Source: Neocallimastix lanati (nom. inval.)
Taxonomy: Eukaryota > Neocallimastigomycota > Neocallimastigomycetes > Neocallimastigales > Neocallimastigaceae
Length of the DNA stretch: 51,000 bases
Assembly: GCA_016946835.1 (NCBI GenBank)
Contig: JACVTC010000047.1
Span: forward strand, 250,001-301,000
Reading direction: 5' to 3'
Each line of letters begins with the position of its first letter. Position 1 is the stretch's first letter. Positions 1 to 19,334 of this stretch are shown piece by piece. A program made the position numbers and the translations under genes. Under the pieces are notes generated by a model that worked only from the letters and a program-made list of their open reading frames with translations, was not told where the DNA came from and made no database searches.

Positions 1-108
1 AATTAGAAAACAAATTTCAATTATAATATGTTACTTAATATTATAAAATATATATATATATATTTTCGATAATTTATTTATTATTATTATTATTATTTTA
101 AATATTAG

Positions 109-2285
109 CCCAACGTAAACTTCGTGATTTAAAAGCCAGAATTTCTGCACAATCTAAAAGAAATTTCACTTTAGAAAGAGATGTTAGATATTTAGATAGT
201 CGTATTGCTTTATTGATTCAAAATAGAATGGCTTTAGATGAAGTAAGAATATATAATGTTAGATAATAAATAATATAATAAATAATATAATAATAAATTA
301 AAATAGGGATAATATTACATATTAATTAGAAATAGAAATACAATTAAAATATAAATATAATTCGTATGATTAAACTAAATTATTGATATAATGTTTTATT
401 AAACTTTTTATTATTGTAATAAATTAAATTGTTATTCACTTTTTCATAAAAGCAACAAGAAGTAGCTAGTCATTTAGATGAAATTGATAACACAGTTGGT
501 ACTATACCAGATGATCGTAAAAGACAATTATATGGTAATCTTTTCTTTTTATTACAATCGGAACCAAAACATATTGCTATTCTTACTCGTTTAGTATCTT
601 TGTCTGAAATTGATACACTTTTACAAACAGTTATGTTTACAATTTATGGTAATCAATATGAATCCCGTGAAGAACATCTTCTTTTAACCATGTTCCAAAA
701 TGTATTATCTGCTCAATTTGATTCATCCACGGATTTTGGTAGTTTGTTACGTGCAAATACACCTGTTTCTCGAATGATGACTACCTATACTCGTCGTGGT
801 CCAGGTCAAACATATTTAAAGAATGTTTTATCTGAAAGAATTAATAACTTAATTGATCATAAAGATTTAGACTTAGAAATTAATCCATTAAAGGTTTATG
901 AACAAATGATCAAAGATATTGAAGAAGAAACTGGAAAGCCATGTGATTTACCAAAAGGTATTACTCAAGAAGCTGCTCAAGAAAATACCGATGTTCAAGC
1001 TATTATTGCTCCAAGATTGAATATGTTAATGGAAATAACTGGTTCATTCCTTTCAACTATTATTTCATCAATTAACCAAGTTCCATATGGTATTCGTTGG
1101 ATCTGTAAACAAATTCGTTCTTTAACTAAAGTAAAATATAAAACATATAATACCTATTGAAAACAATATAAAATTTTTATTTTATTATTAAAAATAAAAT
1201 TTTTACTTATATAAAATATAAATTAATCTTAATTATAAAGAATTATATGAAACATTTGTTTAAAATATTTTTAGAAATTAATATGTCTCTTTATATATAT
1301 ATTAATAATTATTATTATTTTTTTTTTTTGTTGTAATTTATTTTTAATATACTAATATATATTTAATATTAAATTTTATTATTTAAATAATAAATAAAAT
1401 GTAGAGAAAGTATCCAGATGCAACTGATTTTAACATTTGTTCATTAATTGGTGGTTTCTTCTTTTTAAGATTTGTTAATCCAGCAATTGTTACCCCACAA
1501 GCATATATGTTAGTTGAATCTAATCCATCTCCAAATCCTCGTCGTACTTTAACATTAGTTGCAAAGTTATTACAAAATCTTGCTAATAAGCCAACATATT
1601 CAAAAGAAGGTTATATGCTTTCACTTAATCCATTTGTTGAACAAAATAAAACTAGAATTAATAAGTTCTTAAATGATTTATGTGAAGTTGGTGATTTCTA
1701 TGAATCTTTAGAAGTAAATATTTTTTTTGTTTCTACATTATTATATCATTAAAACAGATATAGAATTTATATTAATTTTATTTATAATATATTATTTTTT
1801 TTTTATTATTTATTTACTTGTTCATTTTATCTTCTTAAATAGATGGATCAATACATTGCCTTATCTAAAAAAGAACTTGAATTAAATATTACTTTAAATG
1901 AAATTTATAACACTCATTCTTTACTTCTTCAACATTCTGATGTTTTAGTAAATATTATATATATTAAAAAAAAATTTTTTTTTCTTTTTTTTTTTTAAAT
2001 ATTAATAAAATGATAATAATGATATTAATGAATATATATATAATTGTTATTATTTTTATTTTTTAAAAATAAAAAAAAAAAAAGTGTCCAAATGAAGATG
2101 ATCATCTTAATATCATTTTAAAAGAACTTGGTCAACCACCAAATCAAGTCCCAAGAAAAGAAAATAAATCAATTATCTTACCACTTTTCAGTAGATGGGA
2201 AACTATGATTGCTGGTAATTTATTTTAATTTTGTTTTTTTTCATATTTTTATTTTCCCAAGAAATAAATATTAGAAATAATATGA

Positions 2286-2329
<44 letters not shown>

Positions 2330-2756
2330 GATTTCAAATTATATTTACAATATAATTAATACACATTCATATATTTATATATATGAAGATAATCCATCTA
2401 TGTTAGCTGATAGTCAATTGACTCAAGGTGATGTTTTATATATGGATACCAAAGCGTTAATGGTTCAAATTGTAAGAACTATGCCCTCTTTAGCTAAAGA
2501 AAAACCATTAAATTTAATTCGAATTGCAGAAGCTGCAGCAACTAGTCATGACTCTGCTTTAGTTAGAAAAGGTATTAAAGTTCGTGATATGCTTTATCAA
2601 TTAGAAGAAATTGGTGTTTCTGATTCTAAACATGAATTTATGGCCAATGAAGTAGCTCAAGAAATTATTTATTTAGGTAGTTTAAAGGATAAAGTTATGA
2701 AAGAAATTAAATCCTTAGAAGTAGTATTTAAGGTAATTTTATTAATTAAAAGATTT

Positions 2757-2790
<34 letters not shown>

Positions 2791-3414
2791 TATATATTGA
2801 ATTTAATAATAATAAAAATACAACATTAATTTTAATCAATATACATATAATTATATATCTTTTTAGACTATATGTGACCATAATAACTATTTACGTTCTC
2901 AATTAGAATCTTATAAAGCTTATCTTCAAAATGTAAGAACTCAATCTGGTACCCAAATGGCTAAAGGAAAAGAAAAGAAAAATAAGCAAAACCATGTATT
3001 TGGACCAATTAAATATACACATGTCCAATTAGAAAAGGAAGGTGTAATTGTTGAGAGTAATGTTCCAGAAAATAGAAGAAATAATATATTCTTTAACATT
3101 TCCTCACCAATACCTGGTTCATATATTATTGAATTATACTATAAAGGTAAAAAAAAAAAAAAATAAAAAATAAATCCATATTAAATATTTATATATGAAT
3201 ATATTTAGAAATATTACAATTAATATAAATTAATATAAATATATATAAATTGGGTTTAATAGGTAGAGAAAAACCAATTCTTGAAATGGACTTAAAGTTA
3301 GATGATTTATTAGAAAAACAACAAATGGGAATTCAATTATTGGATTTAGAATATGTTCGTTTGAATGTCAATAGAGTTATATTCATACTTAACAAACAAT
3401 TTTTAAAACGTTAA
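109..3414 (+). CDS. gap1: Ras GTPase-activating protein, Gap1/GapA type (5' partial)
   Basis: Eight exons read in one continuous frame across GT-AG introns: 109-242, 453-1130, 1405-1713, 1843-1947, 2085-2214, 2389-2732, 2867-3146, 3263-3414 (TAA). About 709 residues are visible; the first visible exon follows an AG, so upstream exons lie off the window. The protein should stimulate GTP hydrolysis by Ras at the membrane. Exon 1 gives a helical stretch ([12 protein letters not shown]). Exon 2 carries the RasGAP fold, including [18 protein letters not shown], where LLRAN matches the arginine-finger loop; exon 3 has the RasGAP signature [10 protein letters not shown]. The last exons encode the RasGAP C-terminal domain, ending in [14 protein letters not shown], the same tail seen in IQGAPs. 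The retained finger arginine favours fission-yeast Gap1/Aspergillus GapA over true IQGAP, which lacks it. An IQGAP-like N-terminus (calponin domain, IQ motifs) cannot be excluded because it would lie outside the window. Confidence 0.9.
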
Positions 3415-3691
3415 GAATATTATCATAAATTTGTTTTGTATTAATTAAATCGTTATAAATATAAAATATATTTTTATTATTGTATTAAATCATAGATTTA
3501 AAAATAAAACAATTAATTAAAGAAAATAAAAATAAGTAAAAAATGATAAAAGTAAATAAAAAATAAGTATAAAATTTTTATTTAAAATATATATATATAT
3601 ATTTTTTTATAGAAACAAACAAATAAATAAATAAATAACTATAACGTAATCATTAAATAAAATTAAGTATATTTTTTTTATTTGAAATATA

Positions 3692-3736
<45 letters not shown>

Positions 3737-4907
3737 AATAATAAATAAATAAAAAAAAAGAAATATATTCAAAAAAATAATAGTATTAATAATAATCAAA
3801 AAATAAAAAACAAATAACAAAATAAAATAAAATAATATATATATATTATATTATTTTTATATTAATATACAAATTATAAAAATATTTTAATTTAATTATA
3901 TTATTAATTATTATTAATAAAATCATTATTAAGTTTATATTTTATTTTATTTTATTTTATTTTATTTTATTTAATCTGTACTTTATTCATATCCTACTAT
4001 TTATTTTATTTTATTTTATTATATTTAATCTGTACTTTATATTTAATATTTTACTATTTATTTTATTTTATTTTATTTTTATTTTTATTTTTATTTTTAT
4101 TTTTATTTTTAATTTAATTTTAATTTTAATTTTCTTTTATTTTTCATTTAATTCAATTCATCTTTTTTTTTTTTTTTTATTTTAGTATTTCTTCAAATAA
4201 TATATATTTATGATAATTAAATTTATATATTATTTTAAATAGTATAAATTAAAAAATAATATAAAAATTGGGTATAATATGAGATAAAATGAGCTTTATA
4301 AATAATAAAAATAATCAATAATTAAAATAATTAAAATAATTATAGTTAATAATAATGAAAGTGATATATTACTAATAATATAACAAAAATTTTTATTTAA
4401 TATTAAACTCCTTTTTTTTTTTTTTTTTTTTTTTTATTAATATTAATATTATTATTATTATTAGATGTTCGAGAAAATAAAGGTATTTAACAAATTTCTT
4501 CTGATTTCCATTTTTAAGATGAATCTGATTCTTCGAACTTCCTTTAATCTAAGGTATTAAATAATAAATTAAAAAAAAAAACTTATTATTGTAAATAATA
4601 AATATTTTTAAATCTTTTATTTATTATTTATATAAATTTAAAAAAGACCAAATTGTAAGACAATTTAAAATAATGACAATATAATATCAATAAATATGTC
4701 ATTAAAAAAAAATAAAAATAAAAATAAAAATAAAATTAAAAAATAAAAAAAATAAAAAAATAAAAATAATAATAAAAATAAAAATAAATATATATTTATT
4801 TATTTTTTTTTTATATTTATAATTTTATTTATATTAATTATCAAAATTGTTAACATATATAATCTATATATACATATATACTTTTTTTTATTATTATTAT
4901 TATTATT

Positions 4908-4954
<47 letters not shown>

Positions 4955-5521
4955 ATAATAAATTCATATTTGAATATATCATTATTTCATCTTTTTTTTA
5001 CAAAATGTATTTATATTTATGTAAAAATTATATAAAAATATTTTATTAAAATATATTCTTTAATAATATGAAATAGATTATATTTTTAAAATTAATGTAG
5101 AATTTTATTAAGAAACACAATTTTTTTTTTTTTTTTAAAAATATATATAAAAATAACAAATAAAAAATAAAAAATAAAAAATAAAAAATGAAAAATAAAA
5201 AATAAAAAAGTAAAAATTAAAAATTAAAAATTAAAGATAATAATAATATAATAATAATGAATATATATATTTATTAAAATGGTATTTAAAAATTTATTTA
5301 TATTATCAAAATTGTAACATATAATTTATATTTTTTTTTTTTCTTTTTTTTTTTATTTTTTTAAAAAAAAATATATATATATATGTTAAGTTTAAAAATT
5401 TGTGAATAAAGCTAAAATCAAAAATAAATAATTAATTAATTAAATAATGATAAAAATTAAAATGAAAATTTTAGAAATTTTTAAATAGATATTTAATAAT
5501 GAATATAATGAATGATTATAT

Positions 5522-5554
<33 letters not shown>

Positions 5555-5676
5555 CTAATATATATATATAATAAAATAATGAGAAAAAGAATTTATAGGT
5601 ATAAAATAATAGAATAATAGCTTAACATATATTATTATAAATTATAAATAATAAATAATAATCCTTTTTCTTTTTC

Positions 5677-5712
<36 letters not shown>

Positions 5713-5870
5713 CAGAGTTACTATTTATTATTTATTATTTATTAATGTTAATTTATTATTATATATATATATATTATATATAATAAAAATAAAAATAAAA
5801 AATAAAAAATAAAAAATAAAAAATAAAAAATAAATTAATAAATAAATAAATAAATATAATATACATAATT
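3415..5870. other. Convergent intergenic region, AT-rich, no gene seen
   Basis: This 2.4 kb lies between the stop codons of two convergent genes. It holds a 39-nt A tract (3695-3733), TTTTA pentamer runs (about 3948-4110) containing two copies of a degenerate motif (see the dispersed repeat), T tracts at 4411-4435, 4911-4953, 5522-5554 and 5686-5710, and AAAAT pentamer runs (4705-4800, 5158-5220, 5785-5830). Open frames here translate only homopolymers. I see no tRNA or coding-like patch. Confidence 0.7.
3969..4076 (+). repeat. Two copies of a ~50-bp degenerate repeat in a TTTTA array
   Basis: Copies begin with ATTTAATCTGTACTTTAT at 3969 and 4023 (spacing 54) and are separated by TTTTA runs. 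Two related copies, beginning ATTCAATC(A/T)GTA, occur at 26638 and 26685. The core AATCTGTACTT is complex enough to stand out from the simple repeats around it. Confidence 0.6.
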
Positions 5871-12098
<6,228 letters not shown>

Positions 12099-13079
12099 TT
12101 AAAAATATTAAAGCTTATTTGATATATATATATTCGATATAAATATATTATTGATGTATTTATCTATATATAAGGATTATTTAGTAATAAAAATGCTTTT
12201 AATTACTTCATGAGTATTCTTATATATAATATGTAATTTTAAACAATAATTAAACTTGATTAAAAAGTATTTGGATAAAATAATATATATTAATATAATT
12301 TTTCTTAAATAATTTGGTATTATTAATCATAAGTTTTATTAATCTTTTATAATATTTATTAAATATAAATATATTAACATTATTGTTATTACATTATTTT
12401 TTATTATTCAAAAGTTTTTTAAGATGCTTTAAATTATCTTCTATAATTACTTTATTATTTTGATAATATGATGATTTTTATTATTAAATTTGCTTAACAA
12501 AAAATTGTTTATTTATAAAATTTATTTAATACTTTTTAAAAAAAAAAAAAAAAAAAAAAAATAATAATATTTATTAATTATATTTTGTGTAACAAAAAAA
12601 TTGAATTTTCGTATAAAATAAAAAATATATATATATATAATTTTGAATAATATTAATAGTAGTAACTGATTATTATTATATTATTAATATTATTTTGTAT
12701 ATTTGTTCATATTATTTAATATATTTATTTATTTATTATGTAATTAATAATTATTATATTAATACTATTTTATATATTTGTTCATATTATTTAATATATT
12801 TATTATTTATTTATTATATAATTTATTAAAGTATATCGATATTTACGTTTTATGTAAATTAATTAATAGGTTTAGTTAATCTTGTTTAAATTTATGTTAA
12901 CAATCCTTTTAAATATATATTGTAACCTGCATATAAATAATATTGTATTCACATTATATATATTCAATATTAAAGATCATCTATTCATATCTTTTCTTGT
13001 TAACAATAATAATGAAATATTATTAAATTAAACAAATAAACAACATATATCAAATTAAGAGTCTCATTTAATTCTATTC
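12099..13079. other. AT-rich intergenic region upstream of the helicase gene
   Basis: It holds the upstream region of the minus-strand helicase gene and an A tract at 12538-12560. A direct repeat of about 60 bp, centred on TTTGTTCATATTATTTAATA (about 12703 and 12777), is also visible. No open frame of interest and no RNA gene seen. Confidence 0.6.
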
Positions 13080-15180
13080 TAATATTCAAATGAGTGGAAG
13101 TTTCTTATTTCAAACTCTGGGAAAACTTATGGTATTATGGAATTTTTGGAAACTGATATTATTGGTCATTTAAATGATGAATTCTTTATTTTACCCTCCT
13201 AACTGTAGTGACGCAACCAAAACGACCATTACGGACATTGTTAACAACTTTAACCTCTCAATCCCAGTTTAAAAACCTGCACCCATACAAAACAACAATA
13301 CTGTACAAGCAGTTGAAAACCATAATACACCATCAGAAGTAAGTAATAAATTCACCATCAGATGTTAACAGTAATATTTTAAATACTTTATTGGATAATA
13401 GAACGAAAAGACTAATTATCAAAAAGGCTGAGAAAATTAATAGCATATTGATATTAATGATTAGTAAAAATGTTGACAAAAAAAATCTTAAGAGATTAGT
13501 CATCTAACTAACAGTTACCGTATTATAGAAAGACTTAAAGGGAAAATACGGTAACAACAATGCTGATATTAAGTATTGGATAAAAGACTCAGAAATTTAA
13601 AGCCAAAAAATAAAAATGAAAAAATTAGAATGTTAAACCGAGCAAAGGAAATCTTCACTGAAATAGAAGAATGGAAGAAATTGAATTAGTAATTGCAAAC
13701 AAAGAGAAATTGAAATACCTACTAAGATTCTCACAAAAACAATGTTCAATTCGACTTGAGCAGTAATCCAGATGAATATTTGAAAACTCTCAAAAGAATT
13801 ATCTTAGCAAGATCAAATTGGAATGATTCTAAAGAAAAAGATAAAAATGATAATCCTATGGATATTGATTGCCTTAGAAAAAGGAAAAGAAATCCAAATT
13901 AAGCAAAAAGAATTCTAACTTCAATAACAATATGAAAAAAAAAAATATGTATATATATATATATATATATAAGGTTAATACAAGTTATTGTCACATATAT
14001 GATGAAGTTATAATTACATATGCGATGAGAATGGATATTCCACAAACATATGTCATTTTAATCTCAAAAACAGAGAAAATAATATCAAAAATAAAAATAA
14101 TAACAACAAAGGGAGGTAAAGCAAACAACAAAAGAAGAAATTGTTAAATTATTTAGAAAATTCAAGAATCTAAAATAATTATGACAATAAACCTACTTTA
14201 ATATACATCAGAAATGAAGACCATTCTGATAATGCCAGTAATTTTAATAAAAACTTTGATTTTGAAGATATTAGGGTTCTAATAAATCAGATAAACCAAA
14301 ACAATACAAATGTGATGAGAAATATAAATTTATTGAATATTATTCTACTAATATTCTAATAATAAATATATTCATGATTTTGATAAATCTTTACTTATTT
14401 AGCTTCATATGAATCAATAAAGTTGTGTTGTGAAAATGGTTCAATTTTTCAATTTGAAAGATATGGGACTTACAATTGCTTCATAAATAAATAATACATT
14501 AAGCTAGAAAAAATTTTATTGTTTAAATGCTTATAAATATCTTATTAATGACATGGACCTTTCAAATTCATGATTTATATAATTAATTAATTCTTCTAAT
14601 AGAGAAAAAACAAGATTATAATTTCTTAAAAAGAATAAAAATTAATCTTGGTACTTTCTAATCCTTTAATTATAATTAATTCCCTTTTAAAACTTAAAAT
14701 ATCAATAATAAAAGTAAAAAAATAATGGTAAATAATATTGTGTACATTGAAAATTTTGATGAAAAAATCATTGAGATATGCATAGAAAAGTAAGTCATTT
14801 TTACCAAAGTAATTTAATCAAATACCTAATCCTACATAATATAAAAACTCCTCTATCTATATACTGCAAAATTTCTAAGATGAGGAGTTAAATCTCACAA
14901 AGGAGATCCTCAAAAGGCATAAGAATTTCTAGATATAATTCATTCATTTCATGAATGCTTAACTTATCCATTAATAATAATACTAAATACTTCCTCACAA
15001 TAATGGATATATTATCAAGAAAAGTCTGGATGTTTACATTCAAGTCAAAGATTGAAGCTCCAGACATAATAATAAAATTCTTATTTAAATGATCAATTCA
15101 AGGATTACGCAATAAAAATATTTAAATCTGATTAAGGAAAGGAATATAAAAGCAAAAAAGTAATTAAATATTGTTAACAA
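13080..15180 (+). mobile_element. Decayed Ty1/copia-like LTR retrotransposon (gag to integrase)
   Basis: The region has clearly higher GC and codon-like texture, but every frame is broken by stops and frameshifts. In order: Gag-like fragments from about 13091; a NPMDID motif (13852-13869) of the kind that precedes nucleocapsid in fungal Gag; Cys/His remnants at 13989-14053, including CDENGYSTNIC (a CCHC knuckle with His replaced by Tyr); a possible protease/spacer relic at 14420-14520; then SHKGDPQKA followed by LDIIHS (14893-14946), the pre-integrase to integrase junction. The integrase core follows at 14988-15090 with YFLTIMDILSRKVW (first catalytic Asp) and at 15121-15150 with FKSD-stop-GKEY (second Asp, Gln-like codon turned into TAA, shifted frame). 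Gag-knuckle-integrase with no reverse transcriptase before integrase is the copia order. I find no RT/RNase H downstream and no LTRs, so this is a truncated relic. Confidence 0.8.
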
Positions 15181-15205
15181 TAGTTTTCACCTTACTTTTT
15201 TTTTA

Positions 15206-15778
15206 TGAAAATGGACATTAATGGGGAAAACATCATAAATAAAATTTTAATTGACAATAATGATATCAATGACAATAATTATTTAAATGAAAATAATTTT
15301 TGAACGAAAATAATAACATGAACGAAGATAATAATATTAATGAAAATAATAACATTAATGAAGATAACGATTTTAAAGAAGGCAATATTTTAAATGAAGA
15401 CAATAATTTAATTGAAATTGACAATGAAGATAATAACATCATAAACAATAATTTTTAAATAATAATAATAATGCAAATGAAAATTTAATTGAAAATAATA
15501 ATTTTATTGAAAAGAGAAATATAAATGAAGAAAGCATTAACTTATCAGAAGAAAATAATGAAGTTGAAAAAGATAATTTAAATGAAGAAACTAATTCAAA
15601 TGATATTAATAATTAAAATAGAATTAATATTTTACTCAAAAACAATTATGAAATTACAAATAACGAAATTAATAATTTAAAAGAAATTGAAATTTTAAAA
15701 GAAAATATTAATAAAAATAATAATAATTTTCAGAAAAATATCTTACAAAATATTCCTAACAATAATATAAATGAATAA
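15206..15778 (+). pseudogene. Asn/Glu-rich low-complexity broken reading frame
   Basis: Starting at ATG 15206 (MKMDINGENIINK), plus-strand frames carry Asn/Asp/Glu-rich segments built from variants of AATGAAGATAATAA, broken by stops near 15300, 15457 and 15616 and by at least one frameshift; the last segment stops at 15776. It begins 25 bp past the integrase relic. It may be the variable linker between integrase and reverse transcriptase of the same decayed element, or an unrelated decayed Asn-rich gene. No domain is recognisable. Confidence 0.5.
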
Positions 15779-16072
15779 GTATAACAATTAAAGAACAAAA
15801 ATATATGATGCCGTTTTAACCAATTCATTATAATTTATAATTTTATTCATATTTTTAATTATTTTTTATTTATAAATTATTTAATTATTATTTAATATAA
15901 ATCTTTAATACTTTATTTTTTTAAAAGATATTTCATATTATCCAATCATATTGAAAAATTATAATAAATTTTATTTTATTTTTTTTTTTTTATTTTTTAT
16001 TTTTTTATATTATTTTAATAAAATAAAAAAAAGATATAGTATATATATAAATAATTTGAAATAAAAATTAAT

Positions 16073-19000
16073 ATGGCAAGAAAAAAGGGAAATAGAAAAG
16101 TAGTTCAAAAAAGTGAATTTTCAGATGAAGAAGACTATAAAACTGGTGCTTCCGTAAATCGTTGGGAAACAGCGGGTGATGTTGAATTAGATTCTGAAGA
16201 TGAATGTAAATTAAATTTCGAAATTTAAAAATAAAAAATTATAATTGTTCATTAACATATAATTATATATACTTATATATTGATTATATAAAATAAGATA
16301 TTATGTATATATATATGAAAATAATCTAAATTAAATAAAATATATATATAATTTTTAAATAAATAAGAAATTCTCAATATATTTAAATTTTAATAATTAT
16401 ATTAATAATGACATAATTATATTAATAATAAATTTATATATTTATATATATATCTTTTATATCTACAATAGTCCATAAACAACGAGAAATGATTGATTTA
16501 GGTGATGATAATAATGAAGAAGAAAGTGAAGAAGGTATTTAAAAAAAAAAAAATCATAAAATATTATTATTGATAATAATATTCATTTGAAAAATATTTT
16601 AATGTAATATAATTAATTTTAATTATTAATTAAATTAGAAGAAGGAAATGAAGAAGTTTTTGGATTAGATGGTGTTTCAAGTGATGATGATGATGATGAT
16701 GTTGATTTAGGTATTTATAAAGTGGAAAATAATGAAGATATCATAGAAAAAGAAAAATATAAAGGTAAAATTCAATATTTCCATAATAATTAATAAAAAA
16801 AAATAAAAAAAATATTCAAAACAAAAATAAAAATTTCCATATAATAAGTCTTAAATTTAAATATAAATTTAATAAAATGTATAATTTATTAATTTTATAA
16901 TTTCAATTATCAATTTAAAAATAAAGAAATTGATGAAAAAGCTTGGGGTAAAAGAAGAGATATTTATTATAATGCTGATGATGCAGATGCTGATGACGAA
17001 ATTGCTAAAGAAGAAGAATATGAAGCTCTTCGTTTACAAAAAGAAAGGATAGACCAATTAGATGAAGAAGATTTTCTCGATGATAGTTTTGCCGCCAAAT
17101 TATCAGGAAAAACTGATATTGTAATATTCATTATATTAAAAATAAATATAAATATGTATTTATATATTATCAAACACAATAATAATATAAAAATTATATA
17201 AATAATGAATAGGACGTAGATTTAGATAAAGAAAGTGAAGAAGAAGAGGGTGATGAACAGGATGAAATAGTAAATAAAAATTTGAAGGAAAATATCTCAA
17301 AAATGTCAAAAGATGAACAATTATCTATTATTTTTAATCAAACTCCAGAAATGTTAGAATTAATAGAAGATTATAAAGAAAAATTAAACGAATTAAAGGA
17401 AAAAATAATACCAATTTTAAAAATGATTGAAAAGGATGAAATAAGAAATTCATTAGAAAAGAAAACTGTTAAATATTTGAAGTTTAAATATCGTAAATAT
17501 ATTTTTTATTTTAATAAATTTAATATATATATATATATCAATAAATAAAATGAAAATAATATTTTATTAAAATGTACGATTATATTAATATAATATTAAT
17601 AATAATAACTTTTACTTTTATATTTTAAAATGATATGATAATAATAATATATATCAAATTATATAATAATGTCCCAAAATAAACCAAAATAAATTATAAT
17701 TTTTATCAATACTATTTATATATTTTTATATAAATAGAACTTATCATTTCTTATCTAACTAATATTTCATTTTATTTGGTTTTAAGATCATCTACTTCAG
17801 CAAATAAAATTAAGGAGCATCCAGTTATTAGTACTTTAGTTGATATTAAATTAATTTTAGATAAAATTGAAAAGGAAGTTGAAGGAAAAGAAGAAGAAAA
17901 TAAAAAGAAAAGAAAAAAGAATAATAAACCAAAAGAAAAAACAATCATTGCTAAAATGATTGATGAGTTAATGAGACAAGTTACTGAAGGTAGACCAGAG
18001 GATGATAGTCAAGAAATTCATAATAAATTACTGGCTGAAGTTCATGAAGAGTTTAGTAATGATGATGAAGAAGAAGAAAACGATGAAGAAATTGATAATA
18101 ACATTGATAATGAAGAAACTCAGTTATCATCTATTTTATCATCTGAAAGAAATGAGAATAAAAAGAAAAAGAATGAAAAGCATGTTAAAATTTCCGAGGA
18201 AGTTCAAGAATATAGTGATAGTGATTATGAAGAAAGATTTATTTCCTTAAAATCTGAAAATAATAAAACTAAAAAATCAAAGAAAAATAAAAAAGAAAGA
18301 AAATCAGAAGATTTCAATGAAGCTAAAGTCAATGAAGACGATGATGAATTAGATGAAGGAGATAAAAAGAAGAATAGTTTAAGATTCCATGCTTCTAATA
18401 TTAATAAAGTAAGTAATTTAAAATTTGATTTATATATTTAAAATTAATTTATTATTGTTTATACAATTTTTATATTAAATACATTTATTATTATTATTAT
18501 TATTATTATAATAATAATAATTTTAATCATATCATTGTTAATATTATATTAAAATAAATAGTCATTAAGCAAATTATCTGGTAAAAAATCAACTGGTGAT
18601 TTGGATGTTCCATATAAAAGAAAAGATAAAAAAGAAATATCAGAAGAAGTTAAAAAATCAAGAGAAAGTGCTGACGCTGATATATTTGATGATACTGATG
18701 ATTTAGATCTCAATGATGGATTAGATATAAATAGTAATTTAAGATCAAATAAACGTCCAAGAGAAGAAGATGAAATAGATAATGATTTCGTTGATGACTT
18801 TAATGATGAAGATCTTCAATATTATGAAGATATTAGTAACGCCGCAAAGGAAAAAAAGAGAGTTAAGGAAGAAAACTTCCGAAAAATTAAACAAGAGTTA
18901 TTAGAAGAAAGGTAAATTATAAAAAAAAAATAATAATATAATATATATATATAATATTATAATAAAATATTTATATTATGTATTAATTATTTTTATCTTT

Positions 19001-19284
19001 CCATTTTTATTTTTTCATATAGTATGATTGATGAAAATGATCTTGCACCAGGTGAAAAGAGACATATTAATAAGACTATAGAAAAGAATCGTGGTTTGAC
19101 ACCACATCGTAAACGTGAAAAGAAGAATCCACGTGTCAAACATCGTAAGAATTATGAAAAGGCTATGATTAAATTGAAGAGTTTCCGTCGTGTAGCTGTC
19201 AATAAGAATGATGTTGGACCTTATGCTGGTGAAACTACTGGTATTAAAACAAAACTATCGAGAAGTGTTCGTTTTACAAATTAA
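16073..19284 (+). CDS. UTP3: U3 snoRNP / small-subunit processome protein UTP3 (SAS10)
   Basis: Eight exons join in frame: 16073-16205, 16472-16534, 16639-16764, 16927-17120, 17213-17492, 17738-18408, 18562-18911, 19023-19284 (TAA), giving 692 residues. The product acts in the nucleolus in 18S rRNA maturation, and also affects silencing in yeast. The start MARKKGNRKVV is followed by VNRWETAGDVELDSEDEF, an acidic run and NEEVFGLDG, then WGKRRDIYY and EYEALRLQKERI, all typical of UTP3. Residues ~175-290 are the Sas10/Utp3/C1D domain (QTPEMLELIEDYKEKL; LTNISFYLVLRS; HPVISTLVDIKLIL). A charged linker follows. The last exon carries the conserved basic Sas10 C-terminus (NRGLTPHRKREKKNPRVKHR ... GIKTKLSRSVRF). 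The start is the first ATG after an AT-rich leader. The next gene, DGAT2, follows on the same strand 1.57 kb away and is unrelated. Confidence 0.95.
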
Positions 19285-19296
19285 AACTAAAAATGA

Positions 19297-19334
<38 letters not shown>

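Noticed and set aside
13932-14147. 71-codon plus-strand frame
   Set aside because: Part of the decayed copia element; it begins in a TA run and crosses the zinc-knuckle remnant in the wrong frame.
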